Positions 11,957 through 23,100 of a stretch of 64,000 bases of DNA are shown here, piece after piece; position 1 is the stretch's first letter, and every line of letters begins with the position of its first letter. The stretch spans positions 9,682,001 to 9,746,000 of the forward strand of contig NC_065570.1 of the NCBI RefSeq assembly GCF_937616625.2. Direction: 5' to 3'. Made by a program: the position numbers and the translations under genes. Origin of the DNA: Mercurialis annua (taxonomy: Eukaryota > Streptophyta > Magnoliopsida > Malpighiales > Euphorbiaceae). Under the pieces are notes generated by a model. It ran no database searches, was not told where the DNA came from, and saw only the letters and a list, made by a program, of their open reading frames with translations.

Positions 11957-13293
11957 TAGTTTCGCATTACGTGCTATGCACGTGGCTCGTAACGTAACTC
12001 ATCAATGAACATATTAATAATTTTTTTATAATTATATTAATTTTTTATTTATAATCAATATTAAATTAGTTAAGAATTTTTATAAAAGTAAATATAATAT
12101 ATTCGGTTATTAAATTTTTTTCCATACTGAATTTATTTTTCTTTTGGTTTTATAATAATCATAATTGAATAATTAACTTAATTTTATTAATAATATTTTT
12201 AAAAATAATAAAATAGAAATTTACATATATTATATTGACTAAATACAGTATTTTAATTTTGTAGTTCAATCAAACTAAAAAATAGGTATTCCTACTAATT
12301 TGGAGACAATTGAGTTATTTTTTACATACTAAATTGGAGATAATTTAGCTACCTATTCTAATTAGGACTTTAATTATAATAGTGATTAATTAAATAACTA
12401 ATTAGTTAATGACTATGAAACTTTTATTTAGTAGTAAACTGAAAAGGATTATTCAGTAAATTTGACTGTCCCTCCTCCTCCCATCCGTGCTTTTATATAT
12501 ACTAGTTTCGCATTACGTGCTACGCACGTGGCTCGTGATGTGGCTTGTCAATTTATATATTAATTAAATTTTATTATATTTATACCAATTTATTTTATGT
12601 TATTTATAATCGGCATAAAATTGACTTAAAGTAATTTAATAATATTATTTCAACTAAATTTTTACTTTTTAATTAAAATTTATGAAAAATGAAAATTATA
12701 TTAATTAAACAAACAGTTTACGTAAACTAAAAACTCGTGAGTACATATATTAATATAAAACTATATATTCCTAGTAATAAACCACTATAAATATTATTTT
12801 TATTTTATTATTAGTTAGATATATTTGTTAATCACAAAGGATTGATGAGCAAACTTTAAATATTTTTTTAAGAAAGAGAACAAAGTTTAGGTATGTAATT
12901 AGAATCTTATTTGCAAGACTTTCAATTGTAGAGAGAACAAACTTCCAAATTCTTATTTATTGGACTTTAAGACCTTTATGACCGATTATTATGGATAGAT
13001 ATTACAAATAGGACACCATGATGTAAACAAATTGTTTTAAAATACTCTATAAAAGGTAATGAAATTATTAACGTTTGAATTTTACAAGAAGTTGAGTTCG
13101 ATTCAAAATCATTACTTCCCATTCAAATCAAATTCTTCAATTAAGTTATATCTTTATTTATTATTAATAATTAGTAAATGACTATAATACCATAAGTTAA
13201 GTAATTAATTTAGTATAAATTAAAAAGGATAGTTCGGTAAATGTGCCTGTCCCCCCCCCCCCCATCCGTACTTTTATATATAGTATAGATAGA
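11957..13293 (-). mobile_element. Helitron, family H copy 2, split by copy 3
   Basis: The 3' end on the - strand (hairpin CGTGCATAGCACG, then GCGAAACTAT) is at 11957. The body matches copy 1 up to about 12501, where another Helitron starts. After that Helitron ends at 13289, the residual TAGA suits the very 5' end of this copy. The terminal CTAT instead of CTAG suggests decay. Confidence 0.65.
12502..13289 (-). mobile_element. Helitron, family H copy 3, nested in copy 2
   Basis: The 3' terminus on the - strand has hairpin CGTGCGTAGCACG and ends GCGAAACTAG (12502). The 5' terminus is TCTATACTATATATAAAAGT (13289). A run of 13 or more C lies near 13250-13263. Confidence 0.8.
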
Positions 13294-14009
13294 TAGTAAA
13301 GATAAATCTTTAAATTTGAGTAAATGTCTTTATTTTTAGAGAGAGTTAATGTCTTTTTACTAAAAGTTAAATTCACAATGTAATCGCTGCAAATAATAGG
13401 CGTTGTCCAAGTCATATCGACAAAGGCAAAACAGTGCTGCCTCTTTGTTAGAAAGAACTCAATCATGTACGCACCCTTACACTTTTTATGAAGAATTATT
13501 AGTATTTTTAAAGTCTAAATCAATTAAATATCTGTTCCTAAATTTAAAATCTATGCAGATAAAGTTTTTTTTTGAGCTTTTTTATTATTATAATTATTCA
13601 TTAAAAATTAAAATATAATAATTTAATTAATATTCATTTCCCATTGAACTAAAAGAAGTCTTTTATTGTTACTTCATTTTAAAGTAAAGCAAACATTAAA
13701 GAAGCAAATACTATAATTTATATAAAAGAAAGCGGTCAATATATTTTAAAAATGATTCTACCATATGTTTATATATGTAACGGATCATACGAATATCACT
13801 TGCATGATATAATTTTAATTTTAATAAAAATATATATGTAATAATCTACTTATAGCTAAAACACGATATTTAATAATTAAATAGCGGGTCATATAATTAT
13901 CACTCAATTGCATAGCACAAACCAATAAAATATATTTTATAACCAATTTATTAATAACACATGTACAACTTTACTTAATATTTTAATTATTCTTAAATAT
14001 ATAACGGGT

Positions 14010-15871
14010 CAAACATATGTAGTGGGAAGGGACGGGACAAACAAAATTACAATATTAAACTTCAGTAATTAAAAAATATACAAAGTTAAATACAAGTATA
14101 ATTCTAATAAAAAATAATTTAATGAGAGTTTAATTTCAATAAAAAAAATATTTTAAATTATTATTATCACATACGGAACTTTAAATTAGTTATTAGTTAA
14201 TTTAAGAAAAATTCCATTTTTATATATTAATTAGTTATTAGTTATTGTTTTTTTGATGAATAACGATAAATTAATTAGAATAATTAAGTACTTCAACTTT
14301 TAATAGGAGAATAACCAATCATATCGAGTCATGACATTTGGGATTCTAATAATTTGTTGAAGTAGTGAAAATAACAATTACGTTTATACTATTTTGTATT
14401 ATTTTCCTATAAAATACATAATTTTTTTTAATTCTTTCGATAATTGTATAACATAATGGTGTACATTAGTTTTAATATTTATTTATGCTAAATCAATTGG
14501 TAAATAAAATTGCTAAAAAGCAATGTGTTTAAAACCGGACTGCAAATTGAATCGACTTCACCGGAGGTTCATGGTTCAACCGGTTCAACCAAATTTTTTA
14601 ATTATAATAAATACAAATTATTTAAATTAAAAATACATGTATTATATATTAAAAAATATGATTAAATATTTAAATAAATAATTTTAAAATTATATATAAT
14701 TTTAAGTAATTAATATTTTAAAATATATAGTATAATTACTCGAATTGGAAAAAATAAATCTTAATTTTAATAAAAATTATTATCAAAATTATACAATTAA
14801 AGTTTATAAATAAAAAATATGATGATACATTTAAGTACAATTAATTAATAAATATGTGGAATATAATTATAACTGAGCAACATTTCGGTGTATATAGAAT
14901 AATAATATTGTATGAGAAATAAAAAAAAGAAAAAAAATAACTTTTAGTTTAACATGTCATCATATATTTTATTTTAAAATTTAAAAATAATTTATTGTAT
15001 GAAAATATAATCATAAATAATAATATTCAAGTAAAGAATTATTTTATATGGAAGAGACAACTATATAATCTTTTAATTTTAATAATTAATAATTATTAAA
15101 TTGAAAAATATAATATGACATTTTATAAATAAAATATATGATAATAAAATATAATTATCAATTTTTTTATGTATAATAGTAATATTAGAGAGAGTATAAT
15201 TATTTTTGGAGGGGAAATATTATTTTATAAAAGTTGAAATGACATGTGAGAGAAAAAATAATTTATGTAAGAGTTATTATTAATATAAGAGAGAAAATAG
15301 TGAACATGAGTGAAATAAATAATGAGAGAGAAATAAAAAGACACATGGATAGAGGACTACACATGTATTTTTTGTCAAAAAAAAGTACCTTTTTTTGCTC
15401 ATTTTCTCAAAACCGGATTTGTCCGGTTTTTATAAAAAAACGGATTTTTCCGGTTTAATTCGATTTTCGATCGATTTTGACCGATTTTTATGCATGACGA
15501 TTTTTACCAGAAATCAGATCGGGTAGGCAGTCGATTTCCAGTTAATCCGGTTCGGTCTGGCTTTCAAAACATTGCTAAAAAGTAAAATGGAGTTCTTATA
15601 TCAATGCAAGGTATACAAAACTCAAAACTACATGATATCCTTAAAAGAATTATTTATTAAAAATTAAAATATCATCTTTATAATTCAATTAATATTGTGA
15701 ATACTTAATAATGTAATATTTTAAAATTATAAATAATGGGTCATACTATTTCTGGATTATTAACTAAATACTATATGAACAATTACTAATCTGATATTTT
15801 AGTTAATATTTAATATAAATAACGGGTCATATAAGTACCGCTCACGTGCGTAGCATGTGATGAAAAATTAG
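14010..15871 (+). mobile_element. Helitron-like element with 3' hairpin (5' end uncertain)
   Basis: The 3' end has the hairpin CACGTGCGTAGCATGTG (15843-15859) followed by GATGAAAAATTAG and T. The word AACGGGTCAT just before the hairpin recurs at 13880-13900, 15735 and 63915. A GTGGGAAGGGACGGGACA block near 14020 resembles one at about 63020, just inside a probable Helitron 5' end. The hAT element 14521-15574 is nested inside. Confidence 0.5.
14521..15574. mobile_element. hAT-like non-autonomous element, 1054 bp
   Basis: Termini are CAATGTGTTTAAAACCGG and, reading inward from the other end, CAATGTTTTGAAAGCC. They are flanked by a perfect 8-bp duplication CTAAAAAG (14513-14520 and 15575-15582), the size expected for hAT elements. 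The interior is AT-rich with no transposase frame. Confidence 0.85.
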
Positions 15872-15876
15872 TATTG

Positions 15877-15945
15877 TCTATAAAAATACGGATGGGAGTG
15901 GGGGGATTGACAAGTTTACTAAATGATCTTTTTTAATTTATTACA
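15877..15945 (+). mobile_element. Helitron family H 5'-end fragment
   Basis: Begins TCTATAAAAATACGGATGGG and continues with GGGGGGATTGACAAGTTTAC, matching in order the 5' terminal region of family H. The rest of the element is not found downstream. Confidence 0.5.
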
Positions 15946-16600
15946 GATGGAGTCTGCCTTCTGATCCGGTTATGTGACCTGCAAAACAGGGTAAAATTTA
16001 ACCAGGCGGTGGTTGTCCGATTAACTCTCCGATGCTAAATTTTTTTTTTTTTTTTTTTTTTGAGCTTTGAGCGGAGTTTTTAATATATATTCTAGTCGTG
16101 TGTTTATACATACCTCAAACTCCTTTTATATTATATGGTTGTATACTTTATAGAGTTGTAATAGGAAAGTGAATCTTATTTTGTAGGGTTTTACCCTGAT
16201 TAGGAGTGATATTCCTTATTCAGACATGAGTCCTATTTAGGAACGTCTTCCTAAATAGTCTCGTCTTCCTAAGTTGGAGGTTATCTTCCTAAGTTGGAAT
16301 TTTTGTCCAAATAAGAAAGATACTCGAGAATATAGGCATCTTTAGTAATCTGTCAGAATCTCGGGGTCGACGCGCTTTGTCCGAATCCTCAGGGATTCGG
16401 CATTTCTCCTGTTGAATAGTATGATATTCTAGTTGAAGCGGATCCTATGGATTCGGCCGCCGGTTCCGTCTAGTTTAGTCCTTTCGGCGAGAGTCCGGTA
16501 TCGTTTGAAAATGGATCTCCTGCGACTCGGTTCCATTGTACTTGAGATAGGATTCGGTATCCACCAGTTTCTAACTAATGATTTAATTGAAGTTTATAAG
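15930..16600 (+). repeat. Diverged LTR-like repeat, copy 2
   Basis: Same ordered blocks as 8281-9000: ACCTGCAAAACAGGG, CTCTCCGATGCT, a T-run, CATACCTCAAACTCC, then several TTCCTAA repeats. The motif style is common in plant LTR retroelements. No coding region was recognised. Confidence 0.4.
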
Positions 16601-16621
16601 GTAATTTACTATTTAAAATTA

Positions 16622-16845
16622 GAGAAAGTTTTAGGTAGACTGAATCCACCACGTCATCCGTGAATCAAACCAATCATATCATAACACATCATTAAAATGA
16701 GGGTATTCTTGTAATATTATTATTCAAAAATGTACGCAAATAACAAATGAAATTATAAAAATACCTTCATTTTAATGAGGTGTTATGATATGATTGTCTT
16801 GGTCCATAAATGACGTAGTAGACTGGATCTACATAAAAATTTCTC
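16622..16845. mobile_element. Mutator-like MITE, family B copy 1
   Basis: Nearly palindromic 224-bp element starting GAGAAAGTTTTAGGTAGACT, with the complementary end TTTCTC. A perfect 9-bp duplication TTAAAATTA flanks it (16613-16621 and 16846-16854). Confidence 0.88.
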
Positions 16846-17355
16846 TTAAAATTATATCTATTTAATATTACGATTAGAATTTTGAATAAAGTAGACTACC
16901 ACTCCTTAAATAAAGCAACACGCTTATTATTCATGTAAAGTAAATAGGCCTACTATTTATAATAATTAGTACTTTTTAAATACACAACTATTATTTGATA
17001 TATCCTACGTGATTTAAAAAAGAATATCATAGGTAACAACTTTTTCTGCTTCTAAAAGACCCAGTTTAATTTTCCTTTGAAACTAAATCAATTCAATTTT
17101 TTAGCCTTTAATAAAAAAAAAATTCACTTTGAAATAATTTGGTGAGTAAACCACCACTACTACTTCCATAATAATTTATAATAAAAGACAATTAGCTTTT
17201 AGTAATTAATATAATAGGCACTCAAATATATGAGTTACAAGTCTACACATTGTTTTTTATTTTCTGAAAATAAACCTACGAGGAAACAAATCCAAGTTTT
17301 ATAATATAATTATAGTAAATAACTCTATTTTTTTATAAAATAAGAATCATCTATA

Positions 17356-17514
17356 TCTATATTATACATAAAAATACAAAAAAAGCATGCGCATTTATAT
17401 TAATATTTTTTATTTTAAAAAATATAATTATTAATTAATCCATAATAAATATAATTATAATAATTAGACGAGTCACACTACAAGTCACGTGTGAAACACG
17501 TAAAAGGACACTAG
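17356..17514 (+). mobile_element. Very short Helitron, 159 bp
   Basis: Starts TCTATATTATACATAAAAAT after an A. It ends with the hairpin CGTGTGAAACACG, a short spacer and CTAG followed by T. Confidence 0.7.
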
Positions 17515-17813
17515 TCTATAAAATAATATCGACAAAAATTATGAAAAGATGAATGAAAAAGATGTAAATAAATTTAAAAGTTAGGTATTTTATAAATAAT
17601 CCTTGAAATATTATCAGCAACAACATTTTATTTATATAATTTTAATTTAAATTAAATTATATGATAACTGAATCTTACCACAATATGAAATAAAAAATTA
17701 TTTTTCTTGCAAAAAAAAATTAGAAATTCAATGAGCGCTGAATTTAAATATCCATTATTAATGTATAAATATGTCGCAAGACTTAGTTGTTACGGATATT
17801 CTATTTAATGTGA

Positions 17814-18038
17814 AGAGAAATTTTTAAGTAGACTCAGTCCACCGCGTCATCCGTGGACTAAACCTCTCACATAATGACACGTCATTAAAATGATGGCAAT
17901 CTTATAATATTACTATTTAAAAATGTAAATAAGTAATAAACGAATTTATAAGATTGCCATCATTTTAATGACGTGTCATTATATAATAGGCTTAGTCCAC
18001 GGATGACGTGGTGGACTGAGTCTACCTAAGAATCTCTC
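17814..18038. mobile_element. Mutator-like MITE, family B copy 2
   Basis: Palindromic 225-bp relative of 16622-16845, sharing the arms GTAGACTCAGTCCACC and GTCATCCGTGGACTAA. The flanks TTAATGTGA and TTGATGTGA form a 9-bp duplication with one mismatch. Confidence 0.85.
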
Positions 18039-18117
18039 TTGATGTGAAATAACTAAAAAATATTGCATTCCTTGTAATTTTGAGTTCGTACCTTAAATTG
18101 TAACAATTATAGGAATA

Positions 18118-18815
18118 TGGCAATGGAGCGGGTCGGAGCAGGGGTGGGGAAGCTATCCCCATCCTCATTCCCGCTTCTATGGGGAATTCCCATTCCCGTC
18201 GCTATTTATTTGATGGGGATTAGTCCATTTTCATCCTCGTTCCCGTCCCTGTGGATTCTCCATCTAATAGAGATCCTCACATCTCCGCATAATTTTAACA
18301 TAAATATTTAAATATTTTCATAAACATTTGAGAAAACAAATATGAACTATTTAATATAATAATATAAAATATTATAAAATTAAATTATCTCAAAAATTAA
18401 GTAATCATCTAAAACATTCAGCAATTTTAAATACTAAAAATAAAATAATCAAAACAAAACAAAATAAAATTAAAACTTCTCTAAAAAAATTTATCTCGTT
18501 TCGTAAGTAACTAAAAGTCTCTTTCAAATAAAAGAAATAATCTTTTATTAAGTAATTATATTAAATTATTAAAAATTATAAATAATATATTTAAATTGTA
18601 ATATATATTATATAAAAATATATCAGATCCTCTTGAGGACAGTAATGGAGATCCGCATGGGGTGGGGCTACAACCCTTCTCTTTTATCTCCGTGGTTGTA
18701 AAATAATCTTCCTCCATCCTCATATCCATGGAAACAATTAGTGAGAATTTTCCGCCCTTCTAGAGGACAGTTTTCATGGGAATCGGGGATTCCCCTCCCA
18801 ATTGTCATCTCTATT
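18118..18815. repeat. MITE-like repeat with GC-rich ends
   Basis: The ends are rich in GGGGATTCCC-type words and form a loose inverted repeat (ATGGCAATGGAGCGGG against ATGACAATTGGGAGGGG). The interior is AT-rich. It sits immediately upstream of the dead NPF promoter at 18870. The open frame 18117-18311 lies inside it and is not a gene. Confidence 0.5.
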
Positions 18816-18869
18816 TATGATCAACATGAATTATCATGAAAGAACCTCAAAATCCAATACAAGAATTAA

Positions 18870-19066
18870 GAAACACTAAACTTTAGAATCCTTATTATTC
18901 TTTGGCAATGAAGCTAGGTAAGTCTATATAAAGAGCTCTTAAAAGAATACTGCAATTTCCATATCTCTTGCAGCAAAATTAAAATACAAGTGGAAAATAA
19001 ATTTAGAACGAGACAAGTTGATGAATAAATATGGGTTTTTGATTCCTCTTTGGACCATAAAGACAT
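18870..19066 (+). pseudogene. Dead NPF promoter plus exon 1 fragment
   Basis: Aligns with the promoter and first exon of NPF copies 2 and 3. A TATATAAA box is kept at 18925-18932, and the leader word CTCTTGCAGCAAAATTAAAA is shared. The start codon has become ATA (18984-18986), an in-frame TAA replaces a GAA codon, and homology stops after the codons for FDSSLDHK (about 19065). The coding part is closer to copy 3 than to copy 2. No other exons follow, so it is a truncated duplicate that cannot make protein. Confidence 0.85.
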
Positions 19067-19204
19067 GTGGTTATTATATTTTCTTTTTCTTCCTTGTTAG
19101 TTAAACTATCTTTTCGTTTCAACAGAGATCACTTTCTTTTTTTTTGAAAATAACAGAGGTCACTTAATTATCAGAAATCGATGTCAATTTACTGATATAA
19201 TCAA

Positions 19205-19590
19205 GGTCTAATGGTAAGAAAAACACAAACCTTTGCGACTTATTATAATTATATCCAAACCTTTTAATTTTTATAATAATATCTAAGTTGCATTTTTTTT
19301 GTTGTAATAATATTCAAATTGCATTTTTTTTGTATCAATAATAGTTAAATTGATGGCTAAACTTGTCGTTTTCAATTAAGATATTAGGCTATTGTTATTT
19401 TTTGATGTATAATAATATAGTTAAAGTCTCAAAAAATGGCAAAATACTCAAAAAAAAATCACATAAAAAGTGCAATTTGGATATTATTGCAACAAAATAA
19501 TATAATTTGGATATTACTACAAAAACTAAAAGATTTGGATAAAATTGCAACTAGTCGGAAAGGTTTGTGTTTTTTTTTTGCCAGTAAACC
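19205..19590. mobile_element. Mutator-like MITE, family A copy 2
   Basis: The inverted-repeat termini match family A. A perfect 9-bp duplication TATAATCAA flanks it (19196-19204 and 19591-19599), typical of Mutator-like elements. 386 bp, non-coding. Confidence 0.9.
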
Positions 19591-19619
19591 TATAATCAAC
19601 GTCAAATACCATGTCATTT

Positions 19620-19850
19620 AAAAGTTATGACCTCTTTTGAAATAAAATTTATTGTTTATTACCTTTTTGAAATGAAAATTGTTGTTTAGTATTTGTTTAA
19701 ATAAAATTTATAATTTAGTACCATTTTTAAAAAAGTTATGACCTTTTTTGAAATAAAATTTATTGTTTATTACCCTTTTTGAAATAAAAATTGTTGTTTA
19801 GTATTTTTTTTTTGAAATAAAATTTATGATTTAGTACCTTTTTTGTCCTA
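19620..19850. repeat. Tandem repeat, about 111 bp x 2 with shorter subrepeats
   Basis: Two units start at 19620 and 19731 with AAAAGTTATGACC. Each contains three variants of TTTGAAATAAAATTTATTG followed by TTTAGTACC or TTTATTACC. Confidence 0.75.
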
Positions 19851-20075
19851 AAATTATATTTTGATGACCAATTTGAATTTATATTTGAAATTTTAAAATA
19901 ATTTTTCCAGCAGAGAATCTCCCCATTAAACAATATGACAATTTAGGTGGCAAAAACGCAAGTGAACGTTGGCCCGGTTGGCAACGCTCACATTGCATGT
20001 TTTTGAGGGTGTGGGTTGGACCCACCCCTTGGACAGCCACGTACTTTAATACACAAAAATGAAGCTAGATAAGTC

Positions 20076-20083
20076 TATATAAA
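20076..20083 (+). promoter_or_regulatory. TATA box of NPF copy 2
   Basis: TATATAAA lies 50 bp upstream of the start codon at 20133, implying a short leader. The same box and flanks are kept in the dead copy at 18925-18932. The corresponding segment is missing upstream of NPF copy 3. Confidence 0.7.
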
Positions 20084-20132
20084 GAGCTTATAAAAGAAAA
20101 CGGCAACTTCCATCTCTTGCAGCAACATTAAA

Positions 20133-23100
20133 ATGAGAGAGCAAAAAAGAGCAAAAACAAGAGAAGGTGATGAAGAAACATGGGTTTTTGATTCTTCTTT
20201 AGATCATAAAGGACGACTTCCTCTCCGGTCTCGCACCGGCGTTTGGAAAGCATCTTTGTTTATCATCGGTATGAGTATGCATTTCATATATTTTAATATT
20301 TGAGCTTTTATGTTTATATTAATGGAAAGTTACTAAATGAATCCGGACTAAAACTAATTGGTTAAACCCATTTTGGGGCGCTATATCGTTTTCTAATTGT
20401 CACGTTACGTCGCCGGATTTTCAAACGGTGATATAATCGTAAAAAAAAAATGGAAGATAATAAAGAAATGGTTTTGAGTTGTTTTGGGTGGTTGTGGCAT
20501 GCAGCGATTGAGTTCAGTGAGAGGTTGAGTTACTTTGGAATAGCAACAAGTTTAATAATTTACTTGACAAAAGTGATTCATCAAGATGTTAAGACTGCTG
20601 CAAAAAATGTCAACTATTGGAGTGGTGTCACTGCCTCTATGCCTCTTCTTGGAGGCTTTCTTGCCGATGCTTACTTGGGTCGATTCACTACTGTTCTACT
20701 TTCCTCTATTATCTATCTTCTGGTAATCATCTTTTCTAATAGAAATAACAAAGACATCGTTTGGATTGCGGGATTTCCCATGATCAAAATCCATAAATTT
20801 TGCACAATCCATAGCCGTTTGGTATATGAGAATCTATAGATTGTCAGAATCCACCATCATCCAAAATCCTTTATTTTATTTTTTTTATCAAAGGTGGAAA
20901 TCGACTCTTTCGAGTCTCATGTTAGTTGTTAGTTACCGAGGCGTGGTTCGAACCCACAACCTCTCGATGCACTTAGAGACGTCTTAGCCATTTAGGCTAG
21001 GCCTACATTGGCAAAAATCCTTTATTTGATTTCCCATCTAGGAGCGGGAAAGTTAAAATCCATCATTTTTTATACATGATGGATTGTTAGAATAACTAAT
21101 TATTCCAAAATTATCCCTATAAATACATTGATTTTAGGTTCCATCCGAACGATGGAATTTATAAATCCACCAATTTCATATTCCATGGATTTTAAATCCA
21201 TTGATTTTGTCAAATCTATCGATTTTAAAATCCCTCGATCCATTTCTCTTTCCTCTATTACTCACTCCGTCTTGCTTTATTTGTCGTTTTATTACAATTT
21301 TTAATGTTCCAAAGGAAAGTTGTCTTATTTGTATATAGGGGTGAGCATCGGTCGGTTCGGTTCAGTTCAGTTGGAATTTTTTCGATTTTTTGATTTTCGG
21401 TTTGAAAGAAAATTTTCAAACCGAACCGTACTGAACCGAAAATTTTGGCTTGATATGGTACGCTTCGGTTAAAGCCGAATTTGAATACTTTCTATTTTTA
21501 TTAAAAATAATTAAAATGTAATAAACTTTCATATATGTTTAAATAACAATTATTAATTCATATATCAACAATAATTGAGATATAAAGACAAAACAAATAT
21601 AAGTATAAATGTATATGTATATGTATATGTATATTTTTTTAAAAAAATTATATATTTTATATTAAACTTCGGTTAATTCGGATTTTTTCGGTTTTCAAAA
21701 CACCCAAATCAAACCTAACACTGAACACCAAACTTTACCTAAAATAGGAACCGAACCATACTGTTTTCACCGAAAAACCGAACCAAACAACGAAGTTCAG
21801 TTTGGTTCGGTTCGATTTTTTGGTCTATTTCGGTTCTTGCTCAGCCCTATTTATATACATTAGATCATTCATCTATTTTATTTATTGCTTAGACATAGTT
21901 AGCTTAAAATATAGCATTATTACATCAGATGGTTACAAAGTGATAAGTGAAAAATAGAGTAAAATTGACGATTTTAAAAGTTTAGGATTTAAATGAAAAA
22001 AGTTAAAAAGATGAGGAATTTCTAGATGATTATATTTAGTCTTAGATATATTAAAACTTGTTGCTTGTTTAACTAATTATTTTCTTTGTTTTCTTAATGT
22101 GGTTAAATAAATAGGGTTTGATTCTCTTAACAATGTCCCAATTTGTTCCAACTCTAAAGGCTTGTAATGAAACTGAGTGTGACAAAGCCAGCAAGATTCA
22201 TGAAGTGGTCTTCTTCCTTGCCATGTATTTAATCTCCGCCGGAACCGGAGGACATAAACCGTCCCTTGAGAGTTTCGGAGCCGATCAATTTGACGATAAT
22301 CACATCGAAGAACGAAAGAAAAAGATGTCATTTTTTAACTGGTGGAATCTTGGACTTTGCTGTGGACTTCTCCTTGGTGTGACAGTTATTGTTTACATTC
22401 AAGATCATGTCAATTGGGGAGTTGCACATTCTATTCTTACACTTGTAATGGCCATTTCATTTGCTATCTTCCTTATCGGACGACCATTTTATCGATATCG
22501 AGCTACGTCGGGAAGCCCCTTTACGCCAATGTTGCAGGTTCTTATTGCTGCTATAAGAAAACGGAATCTGCATTGTCCTTCCAATTCTGATCAATTACAT
22601 GAACTAGAAAATTCTTCTATGCAAGGAGGGCGGTTTCTATACCATACCAAGAAGCTTATGTAAGCAACACAGCCATAATCTAGCTATTGGGGTTATTTCA
22701 TGGGCCGGCTTTGGATGGATTGGGTCCAAATTCAACCGACTTGACTCTTACAAGTTAAATCCAGTCAAAATCTGGTTCATTTTCTTTTTTGAGATGAATC
22801 CGGTTCAAATTTAACAGGGCTTTTACAAAAACAGCATAATTTTGTCAAATTGTTTACAAAAAATACACTCGTTTTATTTTTTTTCACAAACATACGCCAG
22901 TTTTCACTTTTATTTTATCTTTATAAATATTCACTTTCGGTAAATTATTAGTAGATTTTTGTAGATTATTAGTAGATTTTTGGTAAACTTTTGATAAATT
23001 ATTGAGATAAAAACGGATTTTAATATCAAAAAATGTATTTTTATTAAAACATAAAACATATTTTTGCAAACAATTAAAAAACATATACAGTATAATTTCC

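Noticed and set aside
20450..20839. A start at 20450 (MEDNKEMVL...) as the N-terminus of NPF copy 2
   Set aside because: This frame reads through the end of intron 1. A better exon 1 exists at 20133-20268 with conserved splice borders and is repeated at the same place in copy 3.
20931..21010. A real tRNA gene on the - strand
   Set aside because: Box A and B are present, but a poly-A-like tail and 14-bp target duplications show it is a SINE, and the acceptor stem does not pair.
22077..22331. - strand open frame opposite NPF exon 3
   Set aside because: It is the antisense shadow of a conserved exon. The same shadow appears opposite copy 3 (39948-40172) because the exons are near-identical.
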